The notes under the pieces are model-generated. The model saw only the letters and a list, made by a program, of their open reading frames with translations. It did no database searches and had not been told where the DNA came from. A stretch of 64,000 nucleotides of DNA from Tubulanus polymorphus (lineage: Eukaryota; Nemertea; Palaeonemertea; Tubulaniformes; Tubulanidae), in contig NC_134030.1 of the NCBI RefSeq assembly GCF_964204645.1, positions 20,403,110 through 20,467,109 on the forward strand. The letters run 5' to 3'. A program made the translations under genes and the position numbers. Shown piece after piece: positions 23,781 through 35,700 of the stretch (within the stretch, counting starts at the first letter, position 1; every line of letters begins with the position of its first letter).

Positions 23781-24874
23781 CTAGAGATAGAGATAGAGAT
23801 AGAGATCCATCGAAGTAGAAAATAATCAATGATTTAAAAAAATACATCTCAACTTGTAAGAAAAAACCTCTGATTTAGGCCTAGGCTACCATTATGTATC
23901 GTTGTCAAGATATCATCTGAATGTGAATCTTATTGAAACAGAAATGTGGTTTGATTTTGATTGTTCCTATAAAGGTTTTAAAGGCAATGTGTATCTATCA
24001 ATCTTCCCTCTTCATGGTGGGCGGAAGCAAGTTGACATTGGTGCGAAAAATTTGCGTCTGTTTCTTCAAGGAGTTCGGAGTACTTCCTCGGAGAAATGTT
24101 TCTAAATGGTTTCTAAATGGTTGTATTTAAAAGGCTCTTTGGGCTATGAGAATATAGTTTCATGATTCAAGATTGAGTCACTTTTATTAATGAAATTTGT
24201 AGCTTTTCTGTAGATCGCAAAACACGTTTTCGGTGATAGCTAAGGTTTTAAATAACATTCATTTGCTTGTCACAAATAAAGTGGTTCTTCAATAGATAAA
24301 ACAAAGTTTTCAGTTATTTTGCTCTCAATTAGCAGTACCGGCAATGTACTGACCAGATTTTACTCATGTAATTATAAATAAATCTGTTTAATTCTGCAAT
24401 TGATTGTAGTTATAATGGTAGATATAGCTTTATACTGTATGTAGTTTTAAAGGCTTTTGCAGCGAGTTTTATCCTCACGCTATCACAATTTAGAAATTTC
24501 ACCAGAAGTGGAAACCGAGATCTATTTCAACGGAATTCGAACCAAATGTTGACAACCATGGTCAACTCGATTATTTTGACTTGCTCCAGTTCATCATTGA
24601 AAAATTAATATGTTCAATAAATGCTCAATAAAAGCATACACTACATTAGTGTCACTGAAGGATTTTTACAGGAAAGATATAATATTAAGCCTCAGGAAAA
24701 TATTTCGTTGGAGATAGAATTAATTAAGATTACAAATATATTCTGAAGGCGATTTATTTTTCACTGCGTAATTGTTTCACTGCCCAATGACGAAATTGTT
24801 TTTTTGTCGAGTTATATTTTACTTATCAGATCAAGGCACGAGCATATTTGTTATCATATAGGGCAAGATACTCA

Positions 24875-24883
24875 TATATATAA
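24875..24883 (+). promoter_or_regulatory. TATA-like box upstream of Ig gene 1
   Basis: TATATATAA lies about 90 bases before the signal-peptide ATG at 24967. The equivalent position upstream of gene 2 (near 26310) has decayed to TATGTAAAT. Confidence 0.4.
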
Positions 24884-24966
24884 GACTGTGAAATTTTGTT
24901 TTTCATTACCCGTTTGGAATTCGAATGACCTCATTTCAATTGGTGCGCCATCGTAATAATATCATG

Positions 24967-25857
24967 ATGAATTTGTCATTGATGATCTTAGTGATTTTAC
25001 TGCTGGGGCCTGCGCTGACAAAGACAGGTAATGTTGAATTTATGAAATTATTTTAACTGTATCAATCTGTAATCTCAATGTGGGTTCGTTACATACCGTG
25101 AGCAATCTAAACACTCACTATTTGCTAGATAACTGATAAAGTTGGACCCGTGTGCCCGTTCATGTACTGTAAAATCCACTCAATCCAGATCCTAATGGAT
25201 CGAAGATTTTCGTGCGGATTATCCAAAATCCGGATTACTTGAATGGGGATTTGCATTCAAAAATATGACAAATCTTGCAGTTACGGTTGTTATTAGGACA
25301 TCGAGCTGCATATCTACATCGTGAAACGGTAAGGTTTTTAGAGGCGACTTCTCAAAATTGAATATCCGACTGGAGACAAGATGAAAAAGAATTCGAACTA
25401 ATTAAAGTGGACGCATAAGACGAAAATCCAGATAAATCCGATACGGATTAAGCGGATTTTACTGTAGTTCATTTTCAACAATGTCTCCGAAACGCATGCC
25501 AACACAATTGAAAAGCGAAAATTCATTCGCTCGTAAATCTAAAAATCTTTCAGAATTTCCTGTTTTCATCGATACTTACCCTGTAACAGTTGGACGGCCC
25601 GACATTAGATTCGAGGGGGTCGAGACACGGTACCTTTGTAGAACGATGGTTGGAAAATCGACGCCTACGTTGACGTTTCAACAGAGGAGACGAGATTCTG
25701 AATCATGGGGACCAGTTCTTGGGCATATTCGACTTCACAGATATGTTAAACAAAACGCATTTGTTTACGCGAAGTTAGAATTCAAGGCAGATTCCTAACT
25801 CCACAATGGAACGACTTTTAGATGTCGTGTAAAGGAAAATCCTACATATCCGGTACT
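24967..25857 (+). pseudogene. Ig receptor gene 1, truncated copy
   Basis: Exon 1 (24967-25027) encodes a signal peptide (LSLMILVILLLGPALT) and ends at a GTAATG donor. Exon 2 begins at 25554 after CTTTCAG and encodes the shared Ig domain ([35 protein letters not shown]). Relative to gene 2, an AAA codon has become TAA at 25796-25798. At about 25857 the exon is cut and joined to sequence that repeats the region upstream of gene 1 (24435 onward). It therefore arose by a tandem duplication of about 1.42 kb that left the upstream copy without a 3' half. It cannot make the full receptor, though a short secreted peptide is possible. Confidence 0.85.
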
Positions 25858-26389
25858 GTATGTAGTTTTAAAGGCTTTTGCAGCTAGTTTTATCCTCACG
25901 CTATCACAATTTAGAAATTTCACCAGAAGTGGAAACCGAGTTCTATTTCTGAACGGAATTGGAACCAAATTTTGACAACCATGGTCTACTCCATTATTTT
26001 GACTTGCTCCAGTTCATCGTAGAAAAATTGAAATGTCCAATAAATGCTCAGTAAGTGTTCAATAAAAAAACATATATTTCATTCATTGACACAGAAGGAA
26101 TATACGCCATAACATTGGAGAACGATTTCTGCATCCAATTTCATCAATAAGCGCGCGCAAAAGGAAAACCCGATATACATTCTGAAGGCGATTTATCTAA
26201 GTGACAAAAAGTTTTTTAATCGAAACATATTTTTATTGCCCTTATCAGATCTAAACACTAAACACCTTACCAGATTTAATAACATATCTGTTATCATATA
26301 GGGCAGAGTACTTATGTAAATACGACTGTGAAACGTACTTAATTATTTTCCGCTTGGAATTCAATCGGTGAATTTGTAATAACGTCATC

Positions 26390-28490
26390 ATGGGTTTCTC
26401 ATTGATGATCTTAGCGATTTTACTGCTGGGGCCTGCGCTGACAAATACAGGTAATGTTGAATTGATGGAATTCTTTTTAACTATAGGTATCTATCTGTAA
26501 TCCTCTGGGTTTTATCACATACCGTGAGCAATCTAAACACTCACTATTTGCTGGAGAGCAGATAAAGTTGAACCCATGTGCCCGTTTATGTACAGTAAAA
26601 TCCACTCAATCCGGATCCTAATGGATCGAAGATTTTCTTCCGAATTATCCGAAATCCGTATTACATGAATTGGGATTCAAAAGTATGACAATTCTGGAAG
26701 TTATGGTTGTTACTGGGACATTGAGCTACATATCTACATCGTGAAACGATAGGGTTTTTAGAGGCGACTTCTAAAAATTGAATATCCGACTGGAGACAAG
26801 ATGAAAAAAAATCGGACTTAATAAAGTGCATAAGACGAAAATCCAGATAAACTCGATACGGATTAAGCGGATTTTACTGTAGTTCATTTTCAGCAATGTC
26901 TCCGGTGAAGTCCTTAATGCATTGACGAAACGCATGCAAACACAATTGAAAAACGAAAACTCATTCGCTCATAACTCTAAATATCTTTCAGAATTTCATA
27001 TGTTCGTCGATACTTATCCTGTTACTGTTGGACGGCCGGACATTAGATTCGAGGGGGTCGAGACACGGTATCTTTGTAGAACGATGGTTGGAAAATCGAC
27101 GCCTACGTTGATATTTGAACAGAAGAGACGAGATTCTGAATCGTGGGGACCAGTTCTTGGAGATATGCGACTTCACAGATATGTCAAACAGAACGCACTT
27201 GTTTACGCCAAGTTACAATTCAAGGCAGATTCCAAACTTCACAATGGAACGACTTTTAGATGTCTTGCAAAGGAAAATCCTATAGATCCGGAACCTGCAC
27301 TATTTGACCCGATTGTAGTTCATAGTAAGTATCTGGGTATTCATAGCATCGATCATTTAAATATATAACTAATTTGAACTGCGCACCTTTATCTTTCCTG
27401 TGCCATATTAAATTCCCAAGTTGAGCTTTTCAAATGAAGTATGTGATGAAAAAAAGAAACAAGTCAAAATTAAGTTAATTTTTTCCCAGATAACTGGTTC
27501 AGACTAATCACGATTTCATATTCGTTAATCATAGAATTTGAGACGGATTTTTATTGAATCTAAAGAAAAGCGACTGATCTTTCATTACTTCGCTTACCTT
27601 TATATTATCTTGCCACGATCCTCAATTACCGCTTTTCTCAGTTGTATAGTTTTATCTAATTAACCATTATACAGTTAATAGCCGCCACTTTGATAAGGTT
27701 CCTTTGTCCCGTGTTGTTGTTTTTTTTCTCTAAAATGGTTTATTGTCTTGTGATAAAAGCGGTTTTTGAATATCTATCATATATTCAAGGACAGATAATT
27801 TGTTTCATGGTTGTTTTATCTCATTTTTCATTCGAGACCTCGCAACAGCTCGGTACTATAATGTATCTATAACTAGAAATGCAGAGACAAAACGACTAAC
27901 ATGTGACCCTCCAGCCAATGTTCAGAAAGAATCAAACGACAAATGGATTGTTTCGGTACTGATTGTGAACAGTATCAGAACTGATTATAGAGGGACGTGT
28001 TTGATAAATGGTAAACGCTTCATTGACATTCGCCGTCGTGATCTCGATCAATATGATGAACTATCAGGTTAGTTTCATTTATTACTAGGAATAAAATTCC
28101 CATTCGCTACGAGTATACTCGCTATATCTAACAAAATTAACAACCATTCATAGCAAAATGACTTCGATAAATGTCTGTCAGAAAAAGCTAGTCTGTGTTT
28201 GCCAACTCGTAATGTTGACATTATAATGAGATACTGATGTGGAAAGATCGTTGGTGGTTCCAGCAAAATATTTCAATCCTTATAATTTTCTATTGTCATT
28301 TTGTTTATTTTGCCTTTTATTCGAAGGGAAAAACAATGTCAATACCCATGATATCAATGCAAATGCAGTTAATGCAAATGGAACTAATGCAAATGGAGTT
28401 AATACTAACGGAGGATCTGGTAATGGAGTAAATGTTGCTGGTGGTGCATTCGGTGGACTCTTTGTATTTCTTTTGTATACTTTAATGTGA
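26390..28490 (+). CDS. Two-Ig receptor with GPI-anchor-like C-terminus (gene 2, intact)
   Basis: Exons 26390-26450, 26992-27324, 27849-28067 and 28327-28490 join in phase 1 throughout, giving 258 residues with no stop. Residues 1-18 are a signal peptide. Residues 21-131 are Ig domain 1 (YLCRTMVG...RRRD-like SESWGPVLG...FRCLAKENP). Residues 132-204 are a shorter second Ig-like domain (RLTCDPPANV...YRGTCLINGK). The last exon holds a linker of N-A-N-G type repeats, then GGSGNGVNVAGG and a hydrophobic tail ending directly at the stop, as in GPI-anchored proteins; a short TM tail is the alternative. Donors are GTAATG, GTAAGT and GTTAGT. AATAAA lies at 28829-28834. It faces the tail exons of transmembrane receptor gene 3. 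Ligand unknown; recognition at the cell surface is inferred. Confidence 0.85.
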
Positions 28491-28499
28491 TGCCGTGAA

Positions 28500-29750
28500 G
28501 CCCAACCCACGTGGGAGGGTAAAATGTACGGTGGCAGATTTGGGCATGGCAATATTTTTCCCATCCTCCATGAAAATGCGCAAAAACAAATCTTACCGCG
28601 CAAAGACAAACATTTAACGCGCAAGAACAAATCGTTTCGTTTTCGGGCGCTATTTATTTATCTGTTTTTGCAAAAAATTTTGCTACGCGCAAAACAAATA
28701 TTTGTTTTTTTTTGTTTTTGCGTGGAGCAATTTTTATTTTTTGGCGCGGTCCTGAAATTCAAGTATATTACGCGCACCATTATTGTTGATAATTATTATT
28801 TTTGAAATGCAAAATGGTTTTTGTTTTGAATAAACATAGCATTTTGTTTGATATTTAGTATCAAACAATTATTGAATTGTTAAGATGGATGCAGTCATTA
28901 TTCTCAGTCATTTTGAACGTTCTGGGCTAGATGCTTTAGAAAATTTTTTAAAATCCTCCGGAAAATGGCGGAATTTGACGCCATTTGAGCGATGGATTCT
29001 GACATAAAAACTATAGCCTGCTGAGTCATAGTGCCGCGGCCAGGACGAGGTGTTGGAATTTTTTGATACAGATTGGGAAATATTCAGATAATTTTGATTG
29101 GGAAAATGACCGTTTACTGGACACATAAACGGCCTAGCGGAACGAAAAAAGGTCATGATAACAATATCTGGTGGATCTGCACCAACACAATGTATAAATA
29201 TACGGCGTCATAGGTATATAATACTTACTTGTAATCAAGATGATTACTCGTAGACAGTGCTAAGTCGTTTCGTTACTGCTGGTTAAAACCCTATCGTTAC
29301 GTGGTACGCGGTCACCGGTGACCAGCAGTTCCAGCGAATTTTCATAATACCCATGCGCCATCTATCGCAAAACCGGCTGAGTACATACTTCAGCTTCCAA
29401 GCCGTCGTGAACTATTTGGATCCGCAAAAACAATCCCGGTACTATTAGTTGCTAGCCGCTTACAGTCGTTCTACCTTGAGGTTAGATGAGTAATCAAATC
29501 GAGCTGCGAAACTAAGATATAACCGTCATAGGCAAAATAAGGAAGGAAAACATGTATATCAAATAACATATACTTTTTCTGTTCTTAAGATATTTTTCCG
29601 ATGAATATTGGATTCTTGTATAAAAAGCTTTATATGACAAAATTACGAATTATCACAATACATTCTAATTATTTTTATATATTCTTATATCTAAGTCGCA
29701 ATTGTGCGTGATGAAATTCCAAATAGTGTAAAAGTGCGAAAGATTTAAAG
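28500..29750. other. Intergenic, mirrored at 55740-56690
   Basis: The 3' flank of gene 2 includes repeated GCGCAAAAACAAAT-like phrases (28578-28720). It and the segment 29330-29600 recur in reverse at about 56620-56470 and 56140-55900, as part of the large palindrome. No gene seen. Confidence 0.7.
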
Positions 29751-32700
29751 TCAAATATCACATTTCTGTGTGAACTCACTGCCTTCTAAACTTCCATCGT
29801 CTTGTCTGCTATCCCTGGATTCCGTATCCATGGTTGTCGCTACATCTTTCTCCAATCTTGTCCCCTTCACGGCTTCCATATCCATGTAAGGAGTTGTATC
29901 TATGTCCTTCCCGGCTTCCATATCCATGTAAGGAGTTGTATCTATGCCCTTCCCGGCTTCCATATCCATGTAAGGAGTTGTATCTATGTTCTTCCCGGCT
30001 TCCATATCCATGTAAGGAGTTGTATCTATGCCCTTCGCTGTTTCCATATCCACGTAAGGAGTTATATCTTTTCCTGCTTCAAAGTTCTTGGCATTATGAA
30101 TCGGTACGCTATGTACTAATCCAGTTTCAGTATTTCTAACTGGATTTTTGTTTGAAACATTATCGGAATCACTGTCATCATCAAGCTCTTCGTAGATACT
30201 TAACATCTCGTTTGCTGTGTCATCAACTCGTTGCTGCGGTGTTGGAGTATCCACATGACCTTCACCGGACGGTCGATTACATCTGAAATGGATAATTTAT
30301 TCTAGGATAGAATAGAAGCCAAACTTTTTACAAACTTTGATCGAAAAAGTGCATTAAGATCATATTTCGGTTGATTTGAATCCGTCATGTTATAATCAAA
30401 CATGGCCAAAGTGCTAAATTAACTCATTCATAATTATCAAACCTAGATCTTGATATCGTCCATCGCACAGGAGTTCCTTAAAATGTAGTCCCGATTTTTA
30501 CACGAATCCAAACTAGAAAACTAGGGATGTTAAAAGTAAGGTTCTTACATACCTATTGTAAAGTGAACTAGCAGAAAAAAACAACGAAGATTCCGAGAAA
30601 TCGCAAAAATATGATACGGCACAGATGTTGCGTATCTGCAAAATTGGAGCAGCGACGAACGGACGGACGGACGAACGCACGCACAAGGGTTTTTTATGGG
30701 TTATCGCTCGTCTTAACCGAGTTTAGACGTAGAACTAAAATAATGATTTGGAAATTTGCAGCTGTTATAACGGGATTCATGGTAGCGCTGTTCTTGTATT
30801 CATCAAATCTCTGGACATCTTAAAACGATGGGACTCAATGTATACGGATCTTTTCGATGGGGATAGATGGTAGATCATTACATTGGGGAATCGTGTATAA
30901 CAGAATGATTTCATACCTGCGCATGATGATTTCAGCGATTATAATGATTAAAATGCACCCAGTAACCACACTGCTGATGTACAGTATCAAACTGGTCTGG
31001 TCCGTTGTGGTCCGATCAGTTGGAGTGCGGTCAGTTTTGGTCCGATCAGTTGGGGTCCGGTCAGTTGTGGCCCGATCAGTGGTAGCCCGTTCAGTTATTT
31101 TACGATCGGTTGTGGTCTTGTTAGTTACTGTGGTGGTCTTATGAATTTTTGACCGTACAGGTGGGCTCTTGTAACGTGGACCCAGCGGAGCCTAAAAATG
31201 AACAAAACTCTGAGAATCATTACAATTTCAAAAGGTATAATAATGATTATCAATTGATTTAATTAGTCACCATTCATTCAGTTTGCTTAGGCTCATCTAT
31301 CTGTCTATCACCTTACTATATCAAAACAACAAGGGGTGAAACGGCTTCGCTTTTTCCTAGTTTAATTTGACTCTGGATCCAGTCCCACAGTTCTGTGGGT
31401 TTAATTTGAATCTGAATCCAGTTCCACAGTTGTGCGGGTTTAATTTGAATCTGAATCCAGTTCCACAGTTGTGCGGGTTTGATTTGACTCTGGATCCAGT
31501 TCCACAGTTCTGTGGGTTTAATTTGAATCTGAATCCAGTTCCACAGTTGTGCGGGTTTAATTTGACTCTGGATCCAGTTCCACAGTTGCGTGGGTTTAAT
31601 TTGACTCTGAATCCAGTTCCACAGTTGTGTGGGTTTAATTTGACTCTGGATCCAGTTCCACAGTTGTAGGGTTTAATTTGACTCTGGATCCAGTTCCACA
31701 GTTGTAGGGTTTAATTTGACTCTGGATCCAGTTCCACAGTTGTGCGGGTTTAATTTGAACCTGAATCCAGTTCCACAGTTGTGCGGGTTTGATTTGACTC
31801 TGAATCCAGTTCCACAGTTGTGCGGGTTTAATTTGAATCTGGATCCAGTTCCACAGTTCTGTGGGTTTAATTTGAATCTGAATCCAGTTCCACAGTTCTG
31901 TGGGTTTAATTTGACTCTGGATCCAGTTCCACAGTTGCGTGGGTTTAATTTGACTCTGAATCCAGTTCCACAGTTGGATGGGGTTAATCTGAATCTGCAC
32001 CCAGTTCTATAGTTGTGTGGGTTTAATTTGACTCTGGATCCAGTTCCACAGTTGTGGGGTTTAATTTGACTCTGGATCCAGTTCCACAGTTGGGTGGGGT
32101 TAATCTGAATCTGCACCCAGTTCTACAGCGGAGAGCGTTTAACACGACTCTGGATCCAGTTCTAAATTTGTCTTGGTTAAATATGACTCTTCAGCTTATA
32201 TCCAGATACTCACCGGTGCAGGGTCCAGATTAGAATGATCTGAAACAAAGTGTAACCAGCAGAATTAACTTTCAGCGTTTCTGGGTTTGATGCGACGTGT
32301 ATAGCGTTGTACAGAAGGAATAGTTACAGGTATTCCCTCGAGTTAAAAGTAACCAACAAGCAAAAATAAATAAATAACATTTCTAAAAATTCACCAGAGA
32401 TGGATCCAGCATTATTCAAGAAAAAGGTGAACTATTTATTCTAACGGAAGAATTGCGTGCACTGTAGTGCGGACAAATTTGGTGGCTACTTATTGATGGA
32501 TGTCGGTGGATTCGACACATTTTTAGCAATCTATTCAAAACACTATTTTGTCCAGGGGCTCATTATTCAAGCCGATAGACATAACTCATCACCATGAATT
32601 GCTGAATGACGTTAGTATAGATTCGCCAGTGACATAAACGGTTGTAAAAGAATAGGACTAGATAAATCAGCTGTCATTCACGAGGAAGTTCAAGGAATAC

Positions 32701-35700
32701 ACAATGCAACTATCATTAGCGTTTTGAATAGGTGTTATCTTATATTACCTTATCTCACCAATCAAAAATCTATTTTTGCAACAACTATCTCTCTAATTTG
32801 TTTATTTTACTTGCAAATTACATATATAATTCTAGAAGGTGGCCGACTAAACCGATGGACCAGGTGTCAAAATTTTCTATTCAAACAAGACATTAATTCA
32901 TCGGGCACATATCATCGTATTTAATAAAGTTATTATCTTGTCTTTGCTTTAACCATTTAGTCCACCATGTGCCGTTTGCCGACTACACTTTATACCAGAA
33001 TAATGTAAAATGGCAAAATTTTGACGAGCTACCCACATCCCAGCCAGTGCTTACAGATACAATTCCAACTGGCGATAAATACCCCATAGATAGATATCCC
33101 TGGTAAAAATCTTTCCAAATTCCAGATTTTTTATGGCACTTAGATAACGAGTAAATTGACAATAATTATGTTTTCCAAGAGGGTTATGTTAAGACGACTG
33201 TTTATTTGTTCGCTTTTGTGTAAGCGAAATAATTTGAAAAAATATATGAACGAATAAAAAAATATGAACGAATGAACGAATAATAAAAAAACACATCAGC
33301 TTTAAAGGAAACATTTTTCGGACTTCATCTTTCGTTTTATCAGTGCGGGATTCTCCACTATATATGAACGAATTTTTTTTCAAAAACAAATCTTCCAGCA
33401 AGTCTCCAAAAATCAAGTAAAATTGATGGAGTTTATTAAGAGGGTAAATTCTACAGATCGAGTTGAATAAAACCAAACAAAATAAAAAGCATTGTCAAAA
33501 TTTCCTGAATATGCGTTCGGTGATCACAAAGGTTTTTTTTCAAAGAATTCATTCCATCCCAAAAGGGCGCTAGGATGCGCATTGAGAACAATATTGGGCA
33601 CGTTACAGCTCTGAGGGGCTAATTATCTAATTGTGAAGAATTTTTACATCCCAAGAGGGAATCATATGTCAGAAAAGGTCATATTTACGGAGTCCAGGAG
33701 GTAATATGGTGAAAAATAAATGATAAAATAGCCACACTCGAACGTAGATAACAGCCCACTATAAAGATTACACGTTTAAAAATCGAGATCCAAAAATTAG
33801 TCGCAACGTTTCGAAAAAAGTAATTGTAATAATCTTGTTTCATATTGAAGCTTAAAAGGTCGAGCTCACAAAAATTAAAACAAATTCGAGCCTGAAACAT
33901 GTGGGAATTTATTATCACGTGAGCTCGACCTTTCGACCTTCGTTATGAAACAAGATTATAAGGGTTTTCTGTTTCATCACAGAAAACCTTATTGAAATAC
34001 GCGTGATTATTATAATTTTTTTCTCTTTTCCACTCAGTTTTTGTGAAAAGTGTAGAGGCTTCCTTACCTTACCGCTGTTGCCGATATGATATCCTTCAGC
34101 TCACTTCAATCTCCAGATACTGCATGGGAATTTTTTGATAAATCCTCGTTGGCACTCTCGCCGTAAAAATCGGAAATTTGGCCCCGTTCAATTAGTAGCC
34201 ATGTTGTGTTTTCTTCCGACATTTCTCTCCTCTTTTCGAGGAAAAGCTATCGAATTCAATTCAATTCAATTCAATATTTATTTCACGGAAAAGCAGAACA
34301 ATCAAATCATAAGAAAGCTAAACAAATTTGAAAAAGAACGAGAAAATAAATAATAATTCCCTCTCTTCTCCACAATCAATTTCAAAGTCAATTCTATGAA
34401 TTTATTGCTCAGCGGGTCCGAGTCAAAGAGTTTACGAACCCGACGTTCACGAGTCCGACAGGTTTACGGGCATTTGTTTTTTACCTCTTTTATATTGTTG
34501 ATTTCTTGTTATTCCGGTTATTTCATTTAAGTATATTGCTGATCAGTTCATGTAATCAAAAGCATCAATAAATACATTTTGAACTTATCAAGTTTAAATC
34601 AAGGTTGTTGAGTCACGGGTAGTCTAGTACCTAGCCGTCGTTCTACAAACTACGTCTAGGGCGAAAGTGCTCATATAAGTTATACATTTCATGTCAACCA
34701 GTATCTAAAGGCAGCTGTACAGTGTGTACACACTATATCTGAATACGAGGCTGGAATAACAGGCTCACTTCACGTAGGTTCATGATGAGGAGAAACTCGC
34801 AGCTGATCCCCGGAACGACGATGTAGTAACACACGTCGATTCGTCGATGTTTACGGCTCGACAGTGCTTTTAAAATCTAAAGTAGTAAATTTCCAGTGTA
34901 TCGGTAATATGATTTGATGAGGAAAATGGGCTATTGTTAAAATCACTGTTTGAAGACCGCGACTGAATGTGAAGTCTGCGGCAATAAATTAGTTCATTTA
35001 TACTTGAATTGATAATCGAAGTGACAGTCGGCCTGCGGGTTGATTTCGGGATGACGACTCGAAAAACATGTCGCCCCATTGAATGGGGCTAAATTTTCGA
35101 TGTTTACGGCACGACAGCGCTTTTGTAACGATGATTCGTGAAAAAACACGCGGGCTATTTGTAGATCTCAGTGAGCTGAACGATATTATATGGATTGTAT
35201 ATGAAACAGCGGTAAGGTAACAAAGCCTATGTTCTTTTGGTAAAAATAGTGTGGAAGAAAATAATAATAATAATAATCACGCGGATATCAATAGGGTTTT
35301 CTGTGAAATAACAGAAAACCCTAATAATAATCACGCGGATATCAATAGGGTTTTCTGTGAAATAACAGAAAACCCTAATAATCACGCGGATATCAATAGG
35401 GTTTTCTGTGAAATAACAGAAAACCCTAATAAGAAACACGCGAATCTCAATAGGGTTTTCTGTGATGTAACAGAAAACCCTAATAATAAGAAACACGCGA
35501 ATCTCAATAGGGTTTTCTGTGATGTAACAGAAAACCATAATAAGAAACACACGAATCTCAATAGGGTTTTCTGTGATGGAACAGAAAACCCTAATAATCA
35601 CGTGGATATCAGTAGGGTTTTCTGTGAAATAACAGAAAACCCTAATTAGCACAATTTATAAAAGATGGTTTAGATGTATATAGATCCCTCCTGTAGTCTG

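Noticed and set aside
26898-26991. Earlier acceptor for the Ig exon of gene 2 (CATTTTCAG at 26893)
   Set aside because: Using it brings a TGA into frame; the CTTTCAG at 26991 keeps phase 1 and matches genes 1 and 5.
29802-30139. Cys-rich plus-strand repeats ([19 protein letters not shown])
   Set aside because: Antisense of the YMDM coding repeat of gene 3.
30857-31144. Plus-strand frame rich in RSV repeats
   Set aside because: Antisense of the TM/stalk exon of gene 3, whose splice sites and paralogue support the minus strand.
31367-32116. Protein-coding repeats on both strands (NPVPQLCGF and WNWIQ types)
   Set aside because: Products of a 39-bp minisatellite inside an intron of gene 3; stop-free in several frames by unit length.
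33189-33476. Myosin-like P-loop (SGESRTDKTK) on the minus strand
   Set aside because: Only a few residues match, the GxGKT core is missing, and no neighbouring myosin motifs occur.
35287-35645. CRISPR array
   Set aside because: Repeats are palindromic but the spacers are near-identical to each other, there are no cas genes, and the genome is animal.
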